Shown here piece after piece: positions 9,101 through 17,135 of a stretch of DNA of 64,000 nt (the first letter of the stretch is position 1; every line of letters starts with the position of its first letter). This stretch comes from Candidatus Accumulibacter sp. ACC003 (lineage in GTDB: Bacteria; Pseudomonadota; Gammaproteobacteria; Burkholderiales; Rhodocyclaceae): assembly GCF_907163085.1 (NCBI RefSeq), contig NZ_CAJQTX010000002.1:372001-436000 (forward strand). The letters are read 5' to 3'. Position numbers and translations under genes: made by a program. The notes below the pieces were generated by a model, which saw only the letters and a program-made list of their open reading frames with translations, was not told the origin of the DNA and made no database searches.

Positions 9101-9150
9101 GTCTTCCTCCAGTCCGTGTCGAAAATGATATTGGGTACCAAGCATGTTTC

Positions 9151-10998
9151 ATGCCAGCCAAAATCAGCCGATTCGGCCGTCAGCGCCGGCGAAACTGTCG
9201 GCTTTTCGACACTCCTGCCCAAAGTCGGACTGCCGAAAGCCCTGACGCCAGGGCGGCGCGCCGCCACCGGAAGCGCCAGGTGACACCGCTGCAGCGTCTG
9301 GCCGGCCGCTTGCGCCAGCGTCAGCGCTGGTTGCTGATTGCTTTGCTCGGCGTCTTGCACCTGGCGCTGCTGGCCGACACCGACCGGCTATTCAGCATGC
9401 TCTGCTGGCTGGTCCATGTCGGCCTGTTCATTCTCTGGCAGCCCTTCATCTACGCCGAGCGCCGAGTCGACTTCAGCGGCCTGTTGGTGATTGCGCTGGT
9501 GCTCGGCGCTGGCATCACCTTTTACGGCTGGTGGCTGCTGATCGTCTGGGTGACCATCCTGGCAGCGCTGGTCGGCGGCCGCGTGATGTTCACCGACCAT
9601 CGGCCGACGCGCACTTTCTACCTGATCGCCTTTGCCTACCTGCTGGCGGCGCTGCTCTTCTGGCTGGTGCCGAGGGTGCTGGCCAATGCGGCGCTGGTCG
9701 GCCCTTCGCTCGATCCCGAGTTCGCCTGGGGAATGCCGCTCTTCCTGCTGCTGATGACCGTGCTGCCGCTCTCTCCCGACAGCGATCGCCCGGGTGCGGC
9801 CATGGTCGATCTGTTCTACAGCCTGTTCATCTTCCTGCTCATTGCCGTCCTCGTGCTCGGCACTCTGGCGTTCATGCTGCTGCGCCAATCGGCCTATCTC
9901 GAAGCCCTGCTCAACACGCTGATCTCGATCGCCCTGCTGCTCTTGCTGATCGGCTGGACGTGGAACACCCGTCCCGGCTTCACCGGTATCGATGTTTTCT
10001 TCTCGCGCTATTTGCTGACCATCGGCTTGCCCTTCGAGAACTGGCTGCATCGCCTGACGACGCTGGCGAGTAGCCAGAGTGACCCGGAAAAATTCCTGTC
10101 GCAAGCGCTCGCCGAAATGCTCGAGCTGCCGTGGGTGGACGGCGGCAACTGGCTGGCAGGGCCACGCAGCGGCAGTTTTGGCGGCGCCTCGCGCTTTGCC
10201 CATGACTTTGCCGGACAACCGCTGCAGCTGACGCTGCACACCCGCCACAAGCTCAGCCCGGCGCTGGTCTGGCACTTCCATCTACTGGCGCAACTGGCCA
10301 ACGAACACTACGTCGCCAAGCTACGGGCGCGCGAACTGCAGCAGGTTAGCTACCTGCGCGCGATTCACGAGACCGGCGCGCGCCTGACGCACGACGTCAA
10401 GAACCTGCTGCAAGCGCTGAACAATCTGTGCTATCTGGCGCAGACCAGCAACGGCCACCAAGGCCATCAACTCGAACTGCTGCAGCGGCAATTGCCACAG
10501 ATCACCCAGCGCCTGCAACAGACTCTGGGCAAGCTGCAGAAGCCACAAAGCGAGGCCGGCGGCGTTCTGCCGGCCGAAATGTGGTGGCGGATCCAGCAGC
10601 AACGCTATGCCGGTCTGGCGGTCGACTTCATCGCCAGCGACCTCGACCCCAACGTTCTCTTGCCGACGACGCTTTTTGACAGCGTCGCCGACAATCTCCT
10701 GCAGAACGCCTTGCTCAAACGCCAAACGGAAAGCGCGCTGCAGGTCAGCGTCACGCTGGCCACCGACGCGTCCGCTCTGCGCGTCTGTGATTCCGGCAGC
10801 GCGGTCAGAGCGGAAGTGATCGCCGACCTGCTACGGGCACCGGTGGCGTCCGAGAACGGCCTGGGAATTGGCCTCTATCATGCGGCACGACAGGCCGAAA
10901 GCGCTGGCTACGAACTGCACCTGGCCGCCAATCAGCCGGGTCAGGTGTGCTTCGAGTTGCGCCGATGCCGGCCGGACAAGGGCGCAGCAGACCGTTAG
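9151..10998 (+). CDS. Membrane sensor histidine kinase
   Basis: A ~615-residue protein with 8-10 membrane segments in its first half, then a cytoplasmic kinase. The phosphoacceptor box HDVKNLLQALNN lies near residue 414, an N-box (VADNLLQNAL), a G1-like CDSGSA and a G2 box (ENGLGIGLY) near 570. The HDxKN box recalls the PrsK group of kinases that partner PrsR-type regulators, and a PrsR-like regulator lies at the other end of this locus; the pairing is inference. The start is uncertain: GTG at 9280 is an alternative that trims a very basic N-terminus. Its stop overlaps the stop of the convergent cyclase gene. Confidence 0.8.
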   Translation: MPAKISRFGRQRRRNCRLFDTPAQSRTAESPDARAARRHRKRQVTPLQRLAGRLRQRQRWLLIALLGVLHLALLADTDRLFSMLCWLVHVGLFILWQPFIYAERRVDFSGLLVIALVLGAGITFYGWWLLIVWVTILAALVGGRVMFTDHRPTRTFYLIAFAYLLAALLFWLVPRVLANAALVGPSLDPEFAWGMPLFLLLMTVLPLSPDSDRPGAAMVDLFYSLFIFLLIAVLVLGTLAFMLLRQSAYLEALLNTLISIALLLLLIGWTWNTRPGFTGIDVFFSRYLLTIGLPFENWLHRLTTLASSQSDPEKFLSQALAEMLELPWVDGGNWLAGPRSGSFGGASRFAHDFAGQPLQLTLHTRHKLSPALVWHFHLLAQLANEHYVAKLRARELQQVSYLRAIHETGARLTHDVKNLLQALNNLCYLAQTSNGHQGHQLELLQRQLPQITQRLQQTLGKLQKPQSEAGGVLPAEMWWRIQQQRYAGLAVDFIASDLDPNVLLPTTLFDSVADNLLQNALLKRQTESALQVSVTLATDASALRVCDSGSAVRAEVIADLLRAPVASENGLGIGLYHAARQAESAGYELHLAANQPGQVCFELRRCRPDKGAADR

Positions 10999-12293
10999 AC
11001 CTTCGCGCCACCGCCAACAACGGCGACCGACCGGCGGCCGATCAGTGGGTGAACCTGCATGTTGCCCTTGCCCTTCAGATGAATCACCTTCCCCGGATGA
11101 AAATCGAAGCGGTCGCGCAATCGCTGGTAGGTCCGCTCATCGACCTGAACGATCCCCGGGATTCCTTCGCTGGTGACCCGGCTGGCGATGTTGACCGTAT
11201 CGCCCCACAGGTCGTAAATGAATTTCTTCTTGCCGACGACGCCGGCGACCACCGGACCCGTGCCGATGCCGATACGCAGTTCGAGGTGCCTATCATTGAC
11301 GTCGAAATCGTGCCGCAGCAGGCGACACATCTCCAGCGCCATGTCAGCCAGCGCCCCAGAAAAATCGCTGCGCTGATCGTTCAAGCCACCGGCCACCATG
11401 TAGGCGTCGCCAATGGTTTTTATTTTCTCGAGACCATACTGTTCGGCAAGGCCGTCGAAGCACGAGAAAATCTTGTTCAACATGGCGAACACCTGCTGCG
11501 GCGTCAGCCCTTCGGCAATGCGAGTGAAATTGACGATGTCGGCAAACATCACCGAGACCTCGGCGAAGCCGTCGGCGATCGGCTCCTTGCTGTTCTTCAG
11601 GCGTTCGGCGATCGGCGCCGGCAGGATGTTGAGCAGCAGCCGCTCGGAGCGTTCCTGTTCGACTTGCAGCAGCTGGTGCGCTTCCTGCAGGCGTTGCTGG
11701 GCCCGGTGCTTTTCGCTGTCGGAGTAGCGAAGCAGCAGGTAAACGATCGCCGATACGCCGGTGAAATTGAGCGCGAAGAAGAACGCCGTAGTGGCCGCCG
11801 GCACCGTCTGCGGCAGGCTGCTCGGCGAATCTGCCAGGTAAAAATCGAAAGCCCCGGACAGCGCGGTCAAAAAAACGTACGCGAAAAACCATGCGCCCGA
11901 CTCGCGCGTGCCGATGAACAGCACGGCACCGATCGGTGCCAGCAGCGCCCACAGGCTGATGCCGCTGGCGGTGATGAAGCTGCCAATACTCCACTGCGCA
12001 ATGAACGGCGTAAACAAGAACAACGACAACTGAATCAGGCGGAAAGCGTTGAAATTGAGCGTCTTCAGGTAGACCAGCAGATTGCCGATCAGCAACAACT
12101 GCAGCGCAAAGGGAAGGTTGGACGAAAAGCGCGGCCCGAGTTGCCAGTAGATCGACAGCCAGACCATCGACGCCAGGCTGATCAGGCCGGTGGCAAAGAA
12201 CAGCAGCGACTTCTGCAAGCGCCGTTCCTCGCCGTCGCTCGGCAAAATGCCGGCGTTGCGCAGTCTGTCGCGGAGGGTCCGGCCGGCGGTCAT
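10995..12293 (-). CDS. Class III adenylate cyclase with membrane-bound N-terminus
   Basis: A 432-residue protein with about six membrane segments (residues ~25-195), a short coiled coil rich in Gln/Glu, then a class III cyclase domain. Seen directly: the metal-binding block MFADIVNFT (Asp near 252), the KIKTIGDAYM block and YDLWGDTVNIASR (Asp near 361). The Lys...Asp pair at the purine-specifying positions is that of adenylate rather than guanylate cyclases. It would make cAMP, possibly in response to a membrane signal. The start ATG lacks a clear ribosome site. It lies downstream of the pilin genes on the same strand, so co-transcription is possible. Confidence 0.85.
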   Translation of the reverse strand: MTAGRTLRDRLRNAGILPSDGEERRLQKSLLFFATGLISLASMVWLSIYWQLGPRFSSNLPFALQLLLIGNLLVYLKTLNFNAFRLIQLSLFLFTPFIAQWSIGSFITASGISLWALLAPIGAVLFIGTRESGAWFFAYVFLTALSGAFDFYLADSPSSLPQTVPAATTAFFFALNFTGVSAIVYLLLRYSDSEKHRAQQRLQEAHQLLQVEQERSERLLLNILPAPIAERLKNSKEPIADGFAEVSVMFADIVNFTRIAEGLTPQQVFAMLNKIFSCFDGLAEQYGLEKIKTIGDAYMVAGGLNDQRSDFSGALADMALEMCRLLRHDFDVNDRHLELRIGIGTGPVVAGVVGKKKFIYDLWGDTVNIASRVTSEGIPGIVQVDERTYQRLRDRFDFHPGKVIHLKGKGNMQVHPLIGRRSVAVVGGGAKV

Positions 12294-12510
12294 CGGAAGG
12301 CTCGCTGAATGTAGAACGAAGGCATAGGCTATTGGACCCCAAAGCGTCCTGACGGTCAATGTACGCGCAGCGGCGCCGGCCGACTCGATCCGACACGCTC
12401 GCCGCTCACGCACCGGCCAGCAAGACAGTGGGCCGGTGCAGTACGATCGGGCGAGCCGGGACAAGGGTCAGCACGCGCATGCTCAAAAGCCTCTTGACGC
12501 GTCATCGGCG

Positions 12511-13326
12511 TCAGGGCAGCTTGCCGATCGTGATCAGACGGTTGAAGATGAGCAGACGCGAAATCCAGACGACCTCGTCGTCGAAGGTGGCGGTCGGCGT
12601 CCTGCTGACGAAGTCGACATTGGCCATATTCATTCCGCCGTTCGTCAACTGGTTGTCCTGCTCGTCGGCGTCGGCGCCGGCGGGTAGCTGCGCCCCTTGC
12701 GGAGTGAACGCGCCGTTGCCGTTCTTGCCGTGGGAAACAATCACCACCGGCAGCTGCGCGGCGATCACCCCTCCCACGGGAGCGCCGGCGACCGCGCGCA
12801 CGTTGAGGGTACCTGTGGAACAGAGAACGAAGGCCGTATTCAGCGGATTGGCGGCCGTACACGGCGCCGGCCAGCCGAATGCTGGTGGCGTCGCCGGCGC
12901 CACACTCGAGGCGAATTGCTGCGTCACCCGATAGCTATAGCGACGCCCCCAGGCGTCGGTCTCCTTGACGCCCAGCGTCACCCACGGCAAGACGCCGACC
13001 TCGGTGGCAGCGCCATTGAGGTCGGTGCAGCGACCATTCACCAGAGGAGCAAGCTCGCTGCCGGCATTGCCCGCATCACTCACCAGCGTCGCCGCAGCTG
13101 GGCACGGCAGGCGGCCGTTGGCCGCGACGAAACCGAGCAGCGCTTCGCGTATTTCCGCCATCGCCGCCCGGGTATCAGCCCGGTTGCGAATATCGATCTG
13201 GGCGGTCAGTGGGACCAGCAGGCTGCCGACCAGCAGCGCGACGATGACCAGCACCACCGCCAGTTCGGTTAGGGTAAATCCGCCGGCGAGCGGTGGCCGG
13301 CACGCCTCGCGGCTCACGGCAGGCAT
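12511..13326 (-). CDS. Prepilin-type protein of the MSHA-like locus
   Basis: A 271-residue protein with the prepilin signature: basic leader, then GG before FTLTELAVVLVIVALLVGSLL with the conserved Glu. The body has a short motif GRLPCPA and VLPWVTLGVKETDAWGRRYSYR, which is shared in spirit with the upstream pilin-like gene (GSLPCPA, GRLPWSTL), suggesting the two are paralogues. It would be a minor pilin or pseudopilin. The start ATG lies inside the end of a 45-codon ORF, so translation is probably coupled. Downstream is the cyclase gene. Confidence 0.85.
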   Translation of the reverse strand: MPAVSREACRPPLAGGFTLTELAVVLVIVALLVGSLLVPLTAQIDIRNRADTRAAMAEIREALLGFVAANGRLPCPAAATLVSDAGNAGSELAPLVNGRCTDLNGAATEVGVLPWVTLGVKETDAWGRRYSYRVTQQFASSVAPATPPAFGWPAPCTAANPLNTAFVLCSTGTLNVRAVAGAPVGGVIAAQLPVVIVSHGKNGNGAFTPQGAQLPAGADADEQDNQLTNGGMNMANVDFVSRTPTATFDDEVVWISRLLIFNRLITIGKLP

Positions 13327-13451
13327 CGGAGCAGGTCCCTGGTTGGCGCGTCGGGGTCGAAAGCCAGGGCACCGCTGAAGGCGACGACGCTGGCGATCGG
13401 GACGGCGAACCACGTCGCAGCAATATACGCGTTCAGAAGTGCGGTGATCAT
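13314..13451 (-). CDS. Small membrane ORF (45 residues) coupled to pilin-like genes
   Basis: Between two pilin-like genes the minus strand encodes a 45-residue peptide starting MITALLNAYIAATWFAV and ending DLLRCLP. Its ATG overlaps the stop of the upstream gene as ATGA, and its last 13 bases overlap the start of the downstream prepilin, so all three genes are linked head to tail. Residues 4-31 are hydrophobic and could form one membrane helix. There is no Shine-Dalgarno site, which fits translational coupling. I do not recognise a family. It could be a real small pilus-assembly protein or the remnant of a larger pilin. Confidence 0.55.
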   Translation of the reverse strand: MITALLNAYIAATWFAVPIASVVAFSGALAFDPDAPTRDLLRCLP

Positions 13452-14485
13452 GGGAGGACGATGTCCCTGGTGCTGTTGCCGATCGTGATCCTGGCCGAGC
13501 TTGCGCTCAATCGCCGATAGACAACGAGGGGCAACCAGCCATTGGCATTGAGCCAGCCGAGCGGCGGCGGTGTCGGGCCCGACTGCGACGGGTCGACCAG
13601 GAGCAGGTCATTGTAGGGCAGACCGCCGGTGGCCTGGTTGATGTCGGCGTGGCCGTCGCCGTCAGTGTCGGCCCATGGAAACGTGCCGTTGTCGGCAAAA
13701 TACTTACGCAAGCCCCATGTCGGCGGAGTCGCCTCCGGACCACTTATTTCGCTCAGCACCCGCTGATTCACGGTGCGGAACACGTCGCCTCGGGTGACCG
13801 CCAACGCCCGGTCGTTGAAGATCAACGTCGGCGGCCCGGAAACGTAGGCGTTATCACCGTCGTTATTGCTGCCATCAAGGAAATCGCTTACGGCGTTGCC
13901 CGGCCGACCGGTCTGAGTCGGCAGAGGCTCACCAGGCGAGAAGATGATCGCCGCCACGTCAGGTGTGCCGTTGAGCGTCAGTTCCACGGCCGTCTCGGCG
14001 TTGATCGGCTCGGCCGAATTGTCGTCGCGCAGCGCGGGCGCCAGCGCGTACCAAAGGAGTACCCCCGCGCTATCGCGCAAGTCGCCGACTTTCAAGGTCG
14101 ACCAGGGCAAACGACCGATGTACGTGGGGCAGTTATTGCCTACGAGGAGTGGCGACACACCATCTTCGTCCAGTGCCGGGCAGGGCAGGCTGCCGGGCCG
14201 GTTGCCATCGCTGGCGGCTCGGCCCACCAGCGCGTCCCGAACGTCGGCGAGCGCCGCCGCGCGCTGCTCGTTCGCCAGCCGCATTTGCGTTCCACTCAGC
14301 TGGCCGACGAACAAATAAAGACCCCAGAGCACCAGGAGCACCAGCATGGCCATCAGCGCGACGCCTTTCTGCTGTCCCTTGCGGCCAGCAGCAGCGCCGC
14401 GCCGGCAGCAGGCGTGCCGCGTGCGGCACGGGCACGGGCACGGACACGGTGACGGCTGATTTGCGGGAAGCGGCGGCGGGCGCAT
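13448..14485 (-). CDS. Pilin-like/PilX-like protein of the MSHA-like locus
   Basis: A 345-residue protein with one N-terminal membrane helix (KGVALMAMLVLLVLWGLYLF) preceded by a charged leader, without the usual Gly-Phe-Thr-Leu-x-Glu prepilin site; this resembles the PilX/MshP kind of minor component. The body contains GSLPCPA and GRLPWSTLKVGDLRDSAG, also seen in the downstream prepilin. The extreme N-terminus holds an unusual Cys-Pro repeat (SPCPCPCPC) encoded by an imperfect hexamer repeat, so the real start may lie further in. The chosen ATG is two bases after the stop of the previous gene. The downstream ORF overlaps it by ATGA. Confidence 0.7.
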   Translation of the reverse strand: MRPPPLPANQPSPCPCPCPCRTRHACCRRGAAAGRKGQQKGVALMAMLVLLVLWGLYLFVGQLSGTQMRLANEQRAAALADVRDALVGRAASDGNRPGSLPCPALDEDGVSPLLVGNNCPTYIGRLPWSTLKVGDLRDSAGVLLWYALAPALRDDNSAEPINAETAVELTLNGTPDVAAIIFSPGEPLPTQTGRPGNAVSDFLDGSNNDGDNAYVSGPPTLIFNDRALAVTRGDVFRTVNQRVLSEISGPEATPPTWGLRKYFADNGTFPWADTDGDGHADINQATGGLPYNDLLLVDPSQSGPTPPPLGWLNANGWLPLVVYRRLSASSARITIGNSTRDIVLP

Positions 14486-14487
14486 GC

Positions 14488-14958
14488 CTATTTCGCCCCT
14501 GCCGACCGCGACGGCACGCGTAGCTCGCCGCCATTGAGCAGGTCGGTCGCTTCGCCGGTGTTGCGGTTGACGGTCTGTCCGACGCGCGCTCTGGCCGCCG
14601 GAGAATCGCTGGATTCGATCAGTACCTGGCCTGGGTCACCTGGTCGCGGAATGACCGTCAGACCGCTCGACTGTTCATTGTCGTTCAGCGGGCTGCCATT
14701 GACCCACGCCGTGCGGCGGCCACTGCTACGCGTGACAATGCCGTTGATGGTCAGCGTCGGATCGGCCGGGAGCTGTTGCTGGTCGACGATATTCAGCTCG
14801 CGCTGGCGGTCGAGTTGCTGCCGGCGCTCGGGAGCGAAAAACAGTCTGCCGAGGCCGTCGTCGGCCACGGCGGCGATCGGACACGCCGCCAGCAACGGCA
14901 GGCTGCTGCGCAGCACTACCGCGAGGAGCATACTGGCGTGCGGAGAAATCCGGGACAT
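14488..14958 (-). CDS. MshK-like periplasmic pilus-biogenesis protein
   Basis: A 156-residue protein with a signal peptide (hydrophobic LLAVVLRSSLPLLAACPIAAVA) followed by a small soluble domain containing DPTLTINGIVTRSSGRRTAWVNG. MshK and the related PilP/GspC-type proteins show the same pattern of a DPT...ING...VNG beta module that contacts the secretin. The position just after the mshJ-like gene supports this. Sequence similarity is weak, so the assignment leans on context. Confidence 0.6.
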   Translation of the reverse strand: MSRISPHASMLLAVVLRSSLPLLAACPIAAVADDGLGRLFFAPERRQQLDRQRELNIVDQQQLPADPTLTINGIVTRSSGRRTAWVNGSPLNDNEQSSGLTVIPRPGDPGQVLIESSDSPAARARVGQTVNRNTGEATDLLNGGELRVPSRSAGAK

Positions 14959-15000
14959 CGGTTGTTCTACCTCTATCGTGCGGTCTGGCTGTCGTGCTCT

Positions 15001-15603
15001 CTATTTCCGACGCATATCGTGCAAAGTCAGCCAGTCGATTTCGCAATTGGCGGACAAATTTGCTCGACCACTGCTGCGATCCTCACTGGTCGCCGGCAGG
15101 CGCGCGACCTGGCAACTCCTGACCCGGACCAGGGCCCTCGCCTGGCTACGCAAGTCGCTGATCAGCCGCGAGAGATCTTCCTCATGCAGCAGCTTCAGTT
15201 GTACTTTCATGGCGCTGGCGAAGAAGGCGAAGTGGTCACCTGGCTTGCCGTCGAGCTGGCGCTGCGGCGAAATCTCGTACTGAAGATCGATCAGGCGGTG
15301 CTTATCACGAAGTTCCTTCAGCAGTTCGACCCAGTCCAGACGTTGCTCATCGCCAATGATGCCACGCTCCTGCAGCTTGTTGAAGACAATCGACTTCTGC
15401 TTGACCTCGCTCTCCTCCTGGCGGACCTGCTTGAGCTTGCCATCGGCCTCCTGAAGTTGCGTTCTGACGACCAAGCGGGCGCCTTGCACGCTGTCCTTGG
15501 CCTGTTCCGTGAGATACAGCGCAACGACCCCGACGGCGACCATCAGCACCGCCAGGACAATGCTTGGCTGCAGCTTGCGAAGGTCGGTGCGAGCGAATTT
15601 CAT
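15001..15603 (-). CDS. MshJ-like (PilO-type) inner-membrane pilus assembly protein
   Basis: A 200-residue bitopic protein: short cytoplasmic tail, one membrane helix (SIVLAVLMVAVGVVALYL), a coiled-coil rich in Gln/Glu/Lys (about 40-75) and a periplasmic ferredoxin-like domain. This is the layout of PilO/MshJ, which with the PilN-type partner forms the alignment complex between platform and secretin. Its ATG overlaps the stop of the preceding reading-frame fragment by four bases, as expected if the original upstream gene (mshI) ended there. Confidence 0.7.
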   Translation of the reverse strand: MKFARTDLRKLQPSIVLAVLMVAVGVVALYLTEQAKDSVQGARLVVRTQLQEADGKLKQVRQEESEVKQKSIVFNKLQERGIIGDEQRLDWVELLKELRDKHRLIDLQYEISPQRQLDGKPGDHFAFFASAMKVQLKLLHEEDLSRLISDLRSQARALVRVRSCQVARLPATSEDRSSGRANLSANCEIDWLTLHDMRRK

Positions 15604-15934
15604 GACTCGATATTGCGCCGGATCTGCACTTCGAAAGCCCGCGGCAACTGTTCCTCGGCAGCGCCAGAACCACCCTTGAGCGACTTGCCCGACTCGACGT
15701 CAAACGGCTGCTGCTGCACCTCAACCTGCAATTTCGAGTTGTCGCTCACCTGCCAGTCGATGGCGTCGAGCTCGAATGCCGGCACAGGTCCTCGAGAGGC
15801 GCGGCGATTTCACGGTACAACGCGGTCCGGGCACAAGTGCTGTTCGGCTCCAGCTCGCGGTAGCGGCGCTGACCTGACGCAACGGGACTCGTCTGGTCGG
15901 CCCCACGGCCTCGGCCGGCAAGGTTGACGCCTGC
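15600..15934 (-). pseudogene. Detached, frameshifted 3' remnant of the mshI-like gene
   Basis: The stretch after the mshI-like stop still reads as protein, but in changing frames. STLPAEAVGPTRR is in one frame, RYRELEPNSTCARTALYREI in another, and PAFELDAIDWQVSDN...QVQQQPFDVESG in a third, ending in TGA that overlaps the mshJ start. The last 61 codons look intact and PilN-like. I read this as the C-terminal half of the upstream gene, broken by at least two frameshifts. Assembly or sequencing error in this stretch is an alternative explanation. Confidence 0.6.
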
Positions 15935-17131
15935 CTAAGGCTCCATAGCGCCGATGGCCAGCCCCGCTCCGCGCCGTTTCTGCTTGCGAACTTCGGACCT
16001 CCCCGCTTGAGCCGCTGTGAGGTCCCCCGCAGGTACCGACAAAACCGACAAGAAAGAAGTTCCCCGAGAAACAAGTACACTGATCAACAACATCTCTCTC
16101 TTCCCCACCCCAAGATGACCCGCACCTAAAACGTTGCAACCGTAGACAAAAACACGAACAGGGAAACCCGCAGGAACTTTAAGAATACTGTAAGGGAGAA
16201 TTTCCCACACCCCGCGCCCACGTAGCAGCCATAAATGGTAGTTGTGGCGTAGCTCATCGTCGGCAAACTGCGAACGTGGCGGATCGGTAGCCAGCAGATT
16301 CAGGAACAAGGGCTCGCAGTGGGTATTTTCCGGAAGTGCCTTGAGGCCACAAAGGCGCGCGCTTTCCTCGATATCGAGAATGGCGAAGACCAGGGTATCG
16401 CGGTCGATGCAACTGCTTTCGATGGCCTTGCGAGTGTTGGCGTGCGCCAGCAAATAGGCGACCAGTGGCTGCTGGCGGCCGATCAGGCGCTGGCTGACCA
16501 GATACTGTTGCAGCTTGGCGGCCTCGCTGGCGAAGGTCTGCGCGATACCGCCGATACTGCTGTTGGTGAGCGGTGTCAGGCGGCTGAAATGCAGTTCGCC
16601 ATTTTCCAGGTAGCTCTGACGAATGCTCTGATCCTGAATGCTCAGCAACAAACAGGGATCACGGGCGACGCCGAGCTTCTTGAGCAGCAAGGGTCCGAGC
16701 AAGGGCAACGAGTAAATTCCCGCCAGGGCTACTTCGGCGTTGGCCATGGCCGCCAGCCAGGGAGCGAAAAGCTCGTGGTTGGTGAACGCCGCGAGCAGGA
16801 TGCGCTCGTCCTTGCGCCGGGATTTCTGGTGCCCCAGCGACAGCGATGCGCTCAGGCTGACGTTGAAAAAGAGCTGCCCGAGTTTGCGAGCGATGATCGC
16901 CCTTCGATCGCCGCCGCGCAGGAAGGGTATCGTTTCGATATGAAAGCCTTCTTCCGAAACGTTGGCGAGGATCGAGAAGATGCTTTTCGAGTGTTGCGCG
17001 AGATAGCCGGCGAAGGGCAGCGATCCGACGTTGCCGGCGTCGAACGAGCCCTCGGCGATCAGCACGCCGGCTTGCCAGTGGTAAGCAGACAGCTGATGGC
17101 CGTTGAGGTACAGGAGGCGGCGAGCGTGCAT
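15935..17131 (-). CDS. MshI-like (PilM-type) protein, C-terminus frameshifted
   Basis: The first ~330 residues look like a PilM/MshI actin-like assembly protein (MHARRLLYLNGHQLSAYHWQ..., ILLAAFTNHELFAPWLAAMA, VFAILDIEESARLCG). After about residue 305 (LRHNYHLWLLRGRGVW) the sequence loses family character. It is encoded by DNA of clearly lower GC than the neighbours, and ends at a stop while protein-like sequence continues in other frames. The intact gene would have carried a membrane helix and a PilN-like domain, so the encoded 398-residue product is probably non-functional or altered. It lies five bases before mshG. Confidence 0.65.
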   Translation of the reverse strand: MHARRLLYLNGHQLSAYHWQAGVLIAEGSFDAGNVGSLPFAGYLAQHSKSIFSILANVSEEGFHIETIPFLRGGDRRAIIARKLGQLFFNVSLSASLSLGHQKSRRKDERILLAAFTNHELFAPWLAAMANAEVALAGIYSLPLLGPLLLKKLGVARDPCLLLSIQDQSIRQSYLENGELHFSRLTPLTNSSIGGIAQTFASEAAKLQQYLVSQRLIGRQQPLVAYLLAHANTRKAIESSCIDRDTLVFAILDIEESARLCGLKALPENTHCEPLFLNLLATDPPRSQFADDELRHNYHLWLLRGRGVWEILPYSILKVPAGFPVRVFVYGCNVLGAGHLGVGKREMLLISVLVSRGTSFLSVLSVPAGDLTAAQAGRSEVRKQKRRGAGLAIGAMEP

Positions 17132-17135
17132 GTCT

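Noticed and set aside
15600-17131. Programmed frameshifting in the mshI-like gene
   Set aside because: At least two frame changes are needed and no slippery heptamer was seen at the changes; decay or sequence error is simpler.
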